Below are positions 1 to 7,849 of a DNA stretch of 64,000 nt, in pieces; positions within the stretch are counted from its first letter, which is position 1, and every line of letters begins with the position of its first letter. The stretch spans positions 452,001-516,000 of the forward strand of contig NZ_JAIRAU010000027.1 of the NCBI RefSeq assembly GCF_020073745.1, read 5' to 3'. The translations under genes and the position numbers were made by a program. The stretch comes from Nannocystis pusilla. Its GTDB lineage: Bacteria > Myxococcota_A > Polyangia > Nannocystales > Nannocystaceae. Under the pieces are notes generated by a model. That model saw nothing but the letters and a program-made list of their open reading frames with translations. It did no database searches and was not told the DNA's origin.

Positions 1-296
1 CCGCCGGAGGCGAGGAAGGCCCGCTCGAGGCCGGTGCGCTCGGCCAGCGCGGCGCTCAGCTGCTCGCGCACGTCGAGGCGCATGTTGGGGCCGGCGACCG
101 GGAGCTCGCGGATCTGCGCGATCATCCGCTCCTGGATGTGGGCCACGCCGTGGCCGGCGTTGACGTTGTAGGTCTGGCTCTCGAGGTCCCACAGCCAGCC
201 GTGCTCGCGCGTGCGGAAGCGGGCGCCCTCGGCGGCGTCGACGGTGAGCGGGTGGGCGTGGCGCTGGGCGGTCCAGGTGTAGAAGATATGGCTCAT
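1..296 (-). CDS. Class III PLP aminotransferase, N-terminal part only
   Basis: This is the first 98 or so residues of a protein that continues beyond the left edge of the window. It starts MSHIFYTWTAQRHAHPLTVD and then reads GWLWDLESQTYNVNAGH, the usual opening of class III (fold type I) PLP aminotransferases, where the small domain begins by naming the holoenzyme's 'group' (D-x-x-x-x-Y-N-x-x-x-G-H). The PLP lysine is not in the window. The ATG overlaps the stop of the upstream C45 acyltransferase gene by 4 bp (ATGA), so it is almost certainly co-translated with it. It is the third aminotransferase-fold unit in this operon. Substrate unknown; the family assignment is firm, the specificity is not. 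Confidence 0.8.
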   Translation of the reverse strand, partial: MSHIFYTWTAQRHAHPLTVDAAEGARFRTREHGWLWDLESQTYNVNAGHGVAHIQERMIAQIRELPVAGPNMRLDVREQLSAALAERTGLERAFLASG

Positions 297-1453
297 GGGA
301 CATGTCCTCCGCGCCAGCGATCGAGCTTGACGACGGTGGGCGGCTCGACCTGGCCGCAGCCGCGGCCGACGAGGACCTCGCCGCGGGTGAGGTCGACGAT
401 CATGCGGCCGCAGGTCCTGGAGGCCGAGGGGTCGCCGCCGGCGTCGTCGATGTGCGAGCAGACCGAGCGCGGGTAGCCCTCGTGGCTCGAGAGCATGGTC
501 CACAGCGCGCGCGCGTCCTGCGGGCGCTGCTGGACGTAGAGGGTGGTGGCCAGCTCCATGCGGCGGAACGAGGTGCTGGCCTTCGGGACAGCTTCGTGGC
601 GGCGCAGGACGGGGTCGAAGCAGTGGTTGGTGTGGAGGTGGGCCGCGCGCGCGCCGTGCTGGGTGACGACCTTGAGCTGGCCGGAGGTCTCGACGCCGAA
701 GAATTCGCGGCCGTCGGCGATCATGTAGTGGTGGCCCGAGGACAGGCGGGTGCGCAGCAGCAGGTCGCGGGCCTCGCGGGCGCCGGCGCAGGCCAGCATC
801 GCGCGCACGAGCGCCGGCCAGACGACGCCGACCTGGCCGTCGGTGCTCGACAGGTTGTTGATGGTGACGGCGACGCCGCGGGCGCTGACGCCGGTCATGC
901 CGAGGCAGCCGGTGAGGGTGAAGCAGACGACCTCGTCGTCGCCGCCGCGCGGCTTGATCCGGATCGCCCGCACGTACGGCTCGGCGGTCCCGTGCATGTC
1001 CCAGGTCTGGCCGAGCACCGGGGCGCCCTGCCCGGGCAGGTAGACGGCGGTGCAGCCGCCGGGGTCGTCGGCGGTGTTGAGGTCGTGGAAGGTGTCCGAA
1101 ACGACAGGGTCCTCGGGACATGGCCCTTCGAGCACGCTCGGGGGGACGTCGCGGAGGTCGGTGTAGTGGTTGAGGACGACGACCGCCTCGGGCGCGACGG
1201 CGGCGCCGCGGGCGATGCCCCGCAGCTCGGCCGCGAGCGGGGCGGAGAAGTTGTCGAGCAGCGGCAGGTGCAGGCGGGCGATCGCGTCGAGCTGGCCGCG
1301 GTCCTTGAACGAGCCCTTCTTGAGCGCGAGTGCGGCGCGGATCTCCGCCAGCTCGCGGATCTCGGCGCGCCACATCTCGCCGTGGGCCTCGCCGCGGCGT
1401 GCGGGGTCGTCCTGATCGAACAGGACCGGGTCGAACGGGGTCGAGGTGGTCAC
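293..1453 (-). CDS. C45-type autoproteolytic acyltransferase/hydrolase (Ntn fold)
   Basis: A 386-aa protein resembling the peptidase C45 / acyl-CoA:6-aminopenicillanate acyltransferase family of Ntn hydrolases. These precursors cut themselves before a cysteine that becomes the N-terminal nucleophile. Here the likely cleavage site is Gly-Cys within DPGGCTAVYLPG, with Cys at about residue 134, followed by PVLGQTWDMH and later TLTGCLGMTGVSARGVAVTINNL, both typical of the family. The members hydrolyse or transfer acyl groups on amines. The GTG start overlaps the stop of the upstream aminotransferase-GNAT gene (GTGA, 4 bp), and its own stop overlaps the next aminotransferase. Within this operon it could form or cleave an amide bond on the product of the aminotransferases; that role is inference. 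Confidence 0.8.
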   Translation of the reverse strand: MTTSTPFDPVLFDQDDPARRGEAHGEMWRAEIRELAEIRAALALKKGSFKDRGQLDAIARLHLPLLDNFSAPLAAELRGIARGAAVAPEAVVVLNHYTDLRDVPPSVLEGPCPEDPVVSDTFHDLNTADDPGGCTAVYLPGQGAPVLGQTWDMHGTAEPYVRAIRIKPRGGDDEVVCFTLTGCLGMTGVSARGVAVTINNLSSTDGQVGVVWPALVRAMLACAGAREARDLLLRTRLSSGHHYMIADGREFFGVETSGQLKVVTQHGARAAHLHTNHCFDPVLRRHEAVPKASTSFRRMELATTLYVQQRPQDARALWTMLSSHEGYPRSVCSHIDDAGGDPSASRTCGRMIVDLTRGEVLVGRGCGQVEPPTVVKLDRWRGGHVP

Positions 1454-4400
1454 GCGGGGCTCCTGGCCTCGTCGATCGCGGCCAGCACGCGGCGGCGCAG
1501 GTCGCCGGTGATGGTCGCGGGGGTGATGGTGAGCGGCGGGGCGAACACGAGGGTGTCGGGCAGGCCGTTGCCGAGGTAGAGGCCGCGGTGCAGGCAGGCC
1601 TGGTCGACGGCCTCGGCGAGGGCGACGCTGGGGAAGCTGATCGTGCGGTAGAGGCCGGCGCCGCCCAGCCGCGCGCCGGGGCACGCGGGGAGGACGTCGC
1701 TTTGCAGCAGGGCGTCGAGGGCGGCGATCGAGTCGGCGAGGTCGAGGCGCCGGGCGGCCCGCAGGTGCTCGTGGGCGCGGATCGCCGACAGCTCGTCGCC
1801 GTCCCAGGTGGAGATCAGGACGAGCGGCTTCTTGATGAAGTAGCGGTCGCCGACGAAGATGTGGCCGAGCTGCCCGCCGGGGTACCAGAGCACCATGTCG
1901 GGCACGACGTCGGCCGGCAAAGCGTCGACGCCCCACGGGCCGGCGCCGCTGCGGTAGCAGCCGCTCGCGGCCTCGACGAGCACGAGCGGGATGTCGTGCT
2001 CGCGGCAGGCGGCCGCCAGCGCGCTCGCGGTGGCGCCGGCGAGGACGCGGCCCGAGCGCTCGCCGACGACCTCGACGAACAGGCCGAGGATCTTGTCGGC
2101 GCCTGTCTTTTCGACCAGGTTCTTCAGGCCAGCCGTGAAGCCGGGCAGGTCGGCGTCGGGGTGCGGCAGGCGCGGGAACTCGAACAGCGCCAGGCCGTCG
2201 CCGAAGCCGGCGGGGTCGGACAGGCTGCGCGCGGCGGCGGTGACGTGGCCGAGGTAGCCGCCCTCGAGGCCGACCGCGATCTGGCCCTGCGGGCGGCTGA
2301 GACGCAGGCAGCGCAGCGCCTTGTCGACGGTCTCGTCGCGCGACGAGGTGAAGTACATGTGGCCGGTGCCGCGCGGGGCGAGCAGGCGCAGGTGCTCGCT
2401 GTAGTGCACGGTGTCGATGGTGGCGTAGTTGCTGAGGTTGATCTTGCTGGCGGTCGGGCCGACCAGCTCGTGCCCGGCCATGAACGCGGGCGCGGGCCCG
2501 AACGGCTGCTGCAGGCCGCTGGCGAGGTCGAGGATGCCCTCGTCGGTCGGGGCGCGCGGGGCCGGCGGCGGGACCAGCGGGATCCGGTAGTAGTCGGCGA
2601 GCGCGTTGCCCTCGTACTGGTGCGTCAGGCGCACGACCGGGAAGGCGCCGTAGGAGCGGTTGAGGGCGGCCATCGCGTCGGTGGTGCCGACGCGGTTGCG
2701 GCCGGAGATGTACGAGAAGCCGTGGACCTTGGCCCACTGGACCTGGGCGCGCTTGAGCAGGCGACCGACGCCGCGGCTGCGCGCGGCCTCGGCGACGGTG
2801 ACGTCGGCGGAGTAGAAGGTGTCGCCGAGGCCGAGCCGCTCGTCCTGGCTGGCGCCCGAGACGCCGCGGAAGTCCTCGAGCGGGCCGCCGAAGCAGAAGC
2901 CGAGGATGTCGCCGCTGCCGGTGTCGACGGCGCACAGGCCGAGGCCGGTGGCGGCGGCGCGGCGCAGGTAGGCCTCGCTGTCGCGCCGCGCGGGCTCGTA
3001 GGTGGCGTTCTCGATCGCCATGATCTTGGGCCAGTCGCGCTCCTCGATCGGGCGCACGATCACGGCCGGGTCGCTGTCGGCCGACTGACCCTCGGGGACC
3101 CAATCCCTGGCTGTCTTGTCGGACAGGCGCGCGAGCGACTCGTGGATCCGCTTGAACAGGTCGTCGACGACGCGCTCGTCCCAGCCGGCGCTGAAGCGGA
3201 AGCGGATCGTGCGATCGCCGGCCGGGTAGGTCATCAGGCCCCGCTGGTAGCGCTGGTCGATGAAGGCGGTCTGGGCGGCGCCGTCGGGCAGGTCGAAGGC
3301 GAGGGCGGTGCCGGCGAGGCGGACGTCGCCGACGAGGCCGGGGAAGGCGGCGGCGAGCGCCTCGGCCCGCGGGCGCAGCAGCGGCTCGAGGGTGGCCTGG
3401 TCGCGCGAGGTCTCGAGCTGGATGAGGCCGCGCAGCGCCGAGGCGACGTGGACCTGGTTGCTCTCGGGGTCGGGCCAGCGCGACAGGACGACGCCGAGGC
3501 TGGCCTTCTTGGCGCAGGTGAGGATGTCGGGCGTGGTGGCCTCGTCGCCGCCGAGGCCGAGGCGCGTCCACCAGAAGAACGGGCCGCCGGTGGCGAAGCC
3601 GGTCTGCACCTCGTCGACGACGAGCGGCAGCTTGCGCGCGCGGGCCAGCTTGCACAGGCCGAGCAAGAACTCGCGGCGGAGGTAGACGTCGCCGCCCTCG
3701 GCCTGCATCGGCTCGACGATGATCGCGTAGATCTCGTGGCCGCGCTCGTCGAGCAGGCGCTCGACCTCGGCGAGCTCGGCGCTGCTGAACACGGCCTCGT
3801 AGCCGGCGAACTCGAACGGCGCGCGCTTCGCCGGGTTCCACGTGGCGGCGAGGGTGGCGAGCGTGCGCCCGTGGAAGCCGTCGCGGAAGGCGAGCACGCG
3901 CCGGCGCGGGCCGTTCACCGGCGGGGGCGCGTGCAGGCGGGCGATCCGCAGCGCTTTCTCGTTGGCCTCGGCGCCCCCGGCGCAGACGAAGCTGACGTGC
4001 TCGAGCGCAGGCGGAGCGAGCCGCTCGAGCGCCTCCTCGTAGGCGGCGAGCTCGGGGACGTGGTGCACGGTGGTGTCGGGGTTGCTCCACAGGCAGTGCT
4101 CGAAGCGGCCGGTGTAGAGCGCCTTGACGATGCCCGGGTGATAAAAGCCGTGCGTCTGGGTGGCGATCTGTGAGCAGGCGTCGAGCAAGGTGAGCGGCCG
4201 GGCGTCGATCGAGACCATGTAGGGGCCGACGCTGCGGCGGGTGTCGACGACCATCGGCTTCTTCTCGCGGACGGTGAATTCGCCGCCGTAGAAGCGCTCG
4301 AGCAGCGCGGCCGACTCCGGCAGCTCGCCGCCCGGCGGGATCCGGACGCGCCGCGTCTCCCGCTCGAAGATGGCCCGCGGGCGCGGCGCCTCCGACCGCT

Positions 4401-4470
4401 GACGCGCCTCGAGCACGTCGAGCTGGCCGTTGAGATCGAGGTCGCGGCTTGAATCAGGTTCAATAGACAC
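1450..4470 (-). CDS. Three-domain fusion: class III aminotransferase - GNAT - degenerate aminotransferase
   Basis: A 1006-aa protein. Residues about 50-440 are a class III aminotransferase (acetylornithine/GABA type): CAGGAEANEKALRIAR, the PLP-phosphate Asp in VVDEVQTGFA, and the internal aldimine lysine at K321 or K322 in CAKKASLG. Residues about 467-630 are a GNAT acetyltransferase domain (VIVRPIEERDWPKIMAIEN, and the acetyl-CoA loop SRGVGRLLKRAQ). Residues about 665-1000 are a second aminotransferase fold in which the Asp region reads LVEAASGCYRSG and the expected lysine region reads LWYPGGQLGHIFVG, so both PLP-binding residues appear lost. It begins with GTG and a short AT-richer stretch next to the divergent AraC gene. 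Family membership of each domain is clear; the reaction is unknown. The inactive copy may be a structural or substrate-binding partner for the first. Confidence 0.85.
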   Translation of the reverse strand: MSIEPDSSRDLDLNGQLDVLEARQRSEAPRPRAIFERETRRVRIPPGGELPESAALLERFYGGEFTVREKKPMVVDTRRSVGPYMVSIDARPLTLLDACSQIATQTHGFYHPGIVKALYTGRFEHCLWSNPDTTVHHVPELAAYEEALERLAPPALEHVSFVCAGGAEANEKALRIARLHAPPPVNGPRRRVLAFRDGFHGRTLATLAATWNPAKRAPFEFAGYEAVFSSAELAEVERLLDERGHEIYAIIVEPMQAEGGDVYLRREFLLGLCKLARARKLPLVVDEVQTGFATGGPFFWWTRLGLGGDEATTPDILTCAKKASLGVVLSRWPDPESNQVHVASALRGLIQLETSRDQATLEPLLRPRAEALAAAFPGLVGDVRLAGTALAFDLPDGAAQTAFIDQRYQRGLMTYPAGDRTIRFRFSAGWDERVVDDLFKRIHESLARLSDKTARDWVPEGQSADSDPAVIVRPIEERDWPKIMAIENATYEPARRDSEAYLRRAAATGLGLCAVDTGSGDILGFCFGGPLEDFRGVSGASQDERLGLGDTFYSADVTVAEAARSRGVGRLLKRAQVQWAKVHGFSYISGRNRVGTTDAMAALNRSYGAFPVVRLTHQYEGNALADYYRIPLVPPPAPRAPTDEGILDLASGLQQPFGPAPAFMAGHELVGPTASKINLSNYATIDTVHYSEHLRLLAPRGTGHMYFTSSRDETVDKALRCLRLSRPQGQIAVGLEGGYLGHVTAAARSLSDPAGFGDGLALFEFPRLPHPDADLPGFTAGLKNLVEKTGADKILGLFVEVVGERSGRVLAGATASALAAACREHDIPLVLVEAASGCYRSGAGPWGVDALPADVVPDMVLWYPGGQLGHIFVGDRYFIKKPLVLISTWDGDELSAIRAHEHLRAARRLDLADSIAALDALLQSDVLPACPGARLGGAGLYRTISFPSVALAEAVDQACLHRGLYLGNGLPDTLVFAPPLTITPATITGDLRRRVLAAIDEARSPA

Positions 4471-4624
4471 GTCTCAAAGTGTATCGCCGAGGTCGCAGGC
4501 ACGCTGTGCTGTCCGTGCGGTGGGCGGGGAGGCCGCGCTCACGTGGGCGCGTGCACGCGTCCGCAGCCGGGCGGCGCCGCGCGAGGTGGTAGACCGCACG
4601 CCGCGTCGGGAGTAGGCTCGCGCC
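4471..4624. promoter_or_regulatory. Divergent promoter region between the aminotransferase operon and araC-type gene
   Basis: This 154-bp gap separates the GTG of the aminotransferase-GNAT gene from the ATG of a divergently transcribed AraC regulator, so it must hold both promoters. It and the first codons of the left gene are less GC-rich than the surroundings. A small dyad TGAA-TCAGG-TTCA lies just inside the left gene at 4449-4461 and could be part of an operator. I cannot define -10/-35 boxes with confidence. Confidence 0.45.
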
Positions 4625-5482
4625 ATGGCCCGGGCCGATCTTCACACCGCGTTCTTCGGCGGGCGAGGGTTCACGCTCTACCACGCCTCCGGGGCGCACG
4701 GCAGTCGCCCGCTCACGCCGCACTTCCACGACGAGTACCTGATCTGCGCCCAGCTGGCGGGGCAGGAGGAGTGCCACGTGGCGGGTCGACTGTTCAGCTT
4801 CGAGCCGGGCGACGTGGTGCTGATGAACCCGCAGCAGGTCCACACCGGCAACGCGCGCGGCAGCAGCGACGTCGACTACATCTCGCTGTACGTCGATCGC
4901 CGGATCGCGCTCGGGTTGGTCGAGGACGTCGCGGGGCCGCGCTGCGCCCCCGAGTTCACCAGCGTGCGCGTGACCGGTCGCGTCGAGCTGGTGGCGGCGA
5001 TCCAGGCGCTGCACGACCTGGTGCGCAGCGACGGCGCGCCGGGGCGCACGCTCGACGTCGAGGCCGCGCTGCAGCACGTGGTGAACCAGGCGTTCACGGA
5101 GTTCTCCAACCTGCGCGAGCCGCTGCGCCGCTCGACCAACCGGATCGCCCACCGCAAGATCGCCCGCGTGGTCGACTACATCCGCAGCCTCGACCCGCGC
5201 ATCGACCCGACCACGCTGTCGCTCGACGAGCTGGCCAGCGTCGCCGAGCTGTCGAAGTACCACTTCCTGCGGCAGTTCGCGCAGGTGGTCGGGATGACGC
5301 CGGGGGCCTATCTGCGCACGCTGCGGCTGTGCCAGGCGGCCCGCGAGCTGCGGTCGTCGCGGCGCTCTATCCTCGAGATCGCGCTGGGCGCCGGCTTCGC
5401 CGACCACCCGAGCTTTTCGCGGGCGTTCGCCCGCCATATGGGGATGACGCCGAGCCAGTACCAGGCGCTCGGTCCGCTGTAG
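4625..5482 (+). CDS. AraC-family transcriptional regulator
   Basis: A 285-aa regulator. The N-terminal half is a cupin-type sensing domain (TPHFHDEYLICAQLAGQEE, then FEPGDVVLMNPQQVHTG), the arrangement of AraC proteins that bind a small ligand. Residues about 180-285 hold the double helix-turn-helix, with LDELASVAELSKYHFLRQF and the AraC signature near the end (ILEIALGAGFADHPSFSRAF). It is divergent from the aminotransferase/C45 operon, so it probably controls that operon in response to the substrate or product. Its 3' end overlaps the convergent SUKH/TPR gene by 116 bp, so one of those two ends may be misplaced; this one is better supported because the signature runs to the C-terminus. Confidence 0.9.
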   Translation: MARADLHTAFFGGRGFTLYHASGAHGSRPLTPHFHDEYLICAQLAGQEECHVAGRLFSFEPGDVVLMNPQQVHTGNARGSSDVDYISLYVDRRIALGLVEDVAGPRCAPEFTSVRVTGRVELVAAIQALHDLVRSDGAPGRTLDVEAALQHVVNQAFTEFSNLREPLRRSTNRIAHRKIARVVDYIRSLDPRIDPTTLSLDELASVAELSKYHFLRQFAQVVGMTPGAYLRTLRLCQAARELRSSRRSILEIALGAGFADHPSFSRAFARHMGMTPSQYQALGPL

Positions 5483-6683
5483 GCGGCGGCTCCGGCCTGG
5501 CCCGGGCGGCCACGCGCTCGGCGTCGTCGTCGCGCAGGGCGGGGTCGACGTCGGCGTCCGGGTCGTCGTCGCCCTCCTCGTCGCCTCCCTCGTCGTCTTG
5601 GGGGCGCTCGCGCAGCTCGGCGAGCGCGGGGCGCAGGCTGAGCAGGCCGAGGTGGCCGGGGACGACCGCGAGGCCGAGCGCGAGCTGCTCGTCGGCGGCG
5701 GCCAGGTCCTCGCCGGCCAGGGCGTCGCGCACGGCGGCCTCCTGGGCGGCGGCGAAGTTGGGGTTGGCGGCCAGGGCGGCGGCGGCCAGGGCGGCGCGCT
5801 CGGAGCTGGCCTTTGCGTCCTGTTCGGCGGGACCTGTCTTGGAAGACATGGCCTTTTTGCCCTGGGCCGAAGGACCTGTCGCCGAGGGCATGTTCGAAAG
5901 GGCGAGGCAGGCGAGCGCGAGGCAGTGAGCGCGCAGGCCGGGGTCGGCGGCCAGCTCGGCGGCGCGGCGGAAGGCGGCGACGGCCTCGACGGGCCTGGCG
6001 TCGCCGAGGCGGACGCGGCCGAGCTCGAGGTGGCCCCACACGAACTCGGGGGCGCGCCGCAGCAGCTGGCGCAGCTCCTGGGCGGCCCCGCGCAGCTCGC
6101 CGGCGCGGCGCAGCGACTGGGCCAGGCGGAAGCGGGCCAGCGGGGCGTCGGGGTCGAGGTCGAGGTGACGCCGCAGCAGCCGGCGCTCGGCGGCGGGGGT
6201 GAGCTCGCCGTCGTCGCCGAACAGGTCCTCCTGGTACTCGCCGTCCTCGTCGAACAGGACCGAGAATTCGCCGAGCAGGGCCAGGACCAGCCGGTCGACC
6301 GAGGAGGCGCAGGGCAGGCGCTCGCCGTCCTCCTCGACGAGGACGACGTCGGCCCCCTCGGCGTGCGGATCGGCGGCGAGGACCAGGAGGTCGCGCCCGC
6401 GCTCGCCGATGACGCGGTCACCGGGGCGCAGTCGGCCCTCGGCCTCGGCCGCGGCGGTGGCCTCGGCGTGGTCGGCCAGCGGCAAGATCCGCGCCTCGCC
6501 GCCGCCGAGCTCGAGGCCGTCGTAGGCGCCCCACAGCAGGGCGACGTGGGGGGCGAGGCCGCTCGCGGCGAGGTCGTCGTCGCCGGCCGGCTCTCCGACG
6601 TCGTGGAGGCCCTCGGGGGCGTCGCGCAGGCGGTCCTCGATGCGGTCGAGGTTGTTCAGGACGCGCCGGCGCTCCTCGCTCAT
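5367..6683 (-). CDS. SUKH (SMI1/KNR4)-like N-terminal domain with C-terminal TPR-type region
   Basis: A protein of about 438 aa. Residues about 40-170 (HVALLWGAYDGLELGGGEAR, and a later LVLAADPHAEGADVVLVEED) resemble the SMI1/KNR4 or SUKH fold, which in bacteria often serves as an immunity or adaptor protein. Residues about 185-290 look like TPR helices (APLARFRLAQSLRRAGELRG, FVWGHLELGRVRLGDARPVE). A Gly/Ser/Thr/Lys-rich stretch around residues 265-300 (SNMPSATGPSAQGKKAMSSK) coincides with the short palindromes at about 5828-5893 and looks like repeat DNA absorbed in frame. The C-terminal 40 residues are low-complexity and lie antisense to araC, so the true stop may be altered. No operon partner is obvious, although galE lies 167 bp upstream on the same strand. 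Confidence 0.65.
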   Translation of the reverse strand: MSEERRRVLNNLDRIEDRLRDAPEGLHDVGEPAGDDDLAASGLAPHVALLWGAYDGLELGGGEARILPLADHAEATAAAEAEGRLRPGDRVIGERGRDLLVLAADPHAEGADVVLVEEDGERLPCASSVDRLVLALLGEFSVLFDEDGEYQEDLFGDDGELTPAAERRLLRRHLDLDPDAPLARFRLAQSLRRAGELRGAAQELRQLLRRAPEFVWGHLELGRVRLGDARPVEAVAAFRRAAELAADPGLRAHCLALACLALSNMPSATGPSAQGKKAMSSKTGPAEQDAKASSERAALAAAALAANPNFAAAQEAAVRDALAGEDLAAADEQLALGLAVVPGHLGLLSLRPALAELRERPQDDEGGDEEGDDDPDADVDPALRDDDAERVAARARPEPPPTADRAPGTGSASSPYGGRTPAKSSGGRRSRRPARSRG

Positions 6684-6850
6684 GGCGGGGGCTCCTAGCA
6701 CGGCGGGCGATGGTGCGCCAGATGCGGCCGGACGCGCCGAGGACGCCGTCACGCCGGGCGCGGGGTACGGCGCGGTTCGGGCGCGCGAGGGCCTTGCGGC
6801 GAGGCTGTGCGGAGGGGCTCGCGGCATGATCCGGCTGGGAGAGCCGGAGC

Positions 6851-7831
6851 TCAATGCGCATACCCGTGCGGGTGGGCGCGGAGCCAGGTCCAGGCCGATT
6901 CGACGATCGCGCCGAGCTCGCCCTGCAGCGGCTGCCAGCCGAGCTCCTGGCGGATCCGGTCCGAGCTGGCGACCAGGATCGCGGGGTCGCCGGCGCGGCG
7001 CGGGCCGAATTGCACGGGGATCGGCGCGCCGGTGACCTCGCGCGCGGCGTCGACGACCTGGCGTACGCTGTAGCCGACGCCGCCGCAGCCGAGGTTGTAG
7101 ATCCGGCTGCCCTCGGCGAGGGCGGACAGGGCGAGGACGTGGGCCCGCGCGAGGTCGACGACGTGGATGTAGTCGCGGACGCAGGTGCCGTCGGGGGTCG
7201 GGTAGTCGTCGCCGAAGATCGTGACGTGCGGGACGCGTCCGGCCGCGGCCTGCAGCACGAGCGGGATCAGGTGCGTCTCGGGGTCGTGGTCCTCGCCGGC
7301 GCGGCGGCTGGCGCCCGCGGCGTTGAAGTAGCGCAGCGAGGCGTAGCGCAGGCCGTGGGCCCGCTCGTACCAGGCGAGGGCGTGCTCGAAGGCCAGCTTG
7401 GTCTCGCCGTACGGGTTGGTCGGGCGGGTCGCGGCGGTCTCGTCGATGGGCTGTTGCGCGGGCTCGCCGTAGACCGCGGCGGTCGACGAGAACACCAGCC
7501 GCTCGACGCCGGTGACGAGCATGGCGTCGAGCAGGCGCAGGCCGGCGACGAGGTTGTTGCGGTAGTACTTGCCCGGCGCGGTGACCGACTCGCCGACCAG
7601 CGAGTCGGCGGCCATGTGGACGACGGCCTCGATCTGGGCCGCGCGCAGCAGCTGCTCGACCAATTCCTGCTCGTGCAGGTCGGCGCGCACGAGGTCGACG
7701 CCGGGCGGGACGGCGTCGGCGTGGCCCTTGCTCATGTTGTCGAGGACGGTGACGAGGTGGCCGGCGGCGAGCAGCTCCTCGACCACGACGCTGCCGATGT
7801 AACCGGCGCCGCCGGTGACGAGTACGCGCAT
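6851..7831 (-). CDS. galE: UDP-glucose 4-epimerase
   Basis: A 326-aa extended short-chain dehydrogenase that interconverts UDP-galactose and UDP-glucose using tightly bound NAD. The Rossmann motif TGGAGYIGS is at residues 6-14, the catalytic Ser/Thr region reads VFSSTAAVYG, and the YxxxK motif is in NPYGETK. The galE-type motif LRYFNAAGA follows, and later come RDYIHVVDLA and YNLGCGGVGYSV. Length is normal for GalE. It is the last gene of a minus-strand run of seven sugar genes and sits only 18 bp downstream of the GH1-like gene. With galK and galT it completes the Leloir pathway. It would also supply UDP-galactose to the UDP-galactopyranose mutase encoded three genes upstream. Confidence 0.95.
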   Translation of the reverse strand: MRVLVTGGAGYIGSVVVEELLAAGHLVTVLDNMSKGHADAVPPGVDLVRADLHEQELVEQLLRAAQIEAVVHMAADSLVGESVTAPGKYYRNNLVAGLRLLDAMLVTGVERLVFSSTAAVYGEPAQQPIDETAATRPTNPYGETKLAFEHALAWYERAHGLRYASLRYFNAAGASRRAGEDHDPETHLIPLVLQAAAGRVPHVTIFGDDYPTPDGTCVRDYIHVVDLARAHVLALSALAEGSRIYNLGCGGVGYSVRQVVDAAREVTGAPIPVQFGPRRAGDPAILVASSDRIRQELGWQPLQGELGAIVESAWTWLRAHPHGYAH

Positions 7832-7849
7832 GTTGGCTCTCCTTGCAGA

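Noticed and set aside
298..307. GGACATGTCC at the C45/aminotransferase junction as another repeat member
   Set aside because: It is a perfect 10-bp palindrome, but it coincides with coding constraints of two overlapping genes and lacks the longer stem.
1330..4173. A long plus-strand reading frame opposite the aminotransferase-GNAT gene
   Set aside because: It is Ala/Gly/Val/Arg-rich without any domain signature and mirrors the GC-biased third positions of the true minus-strand gene.
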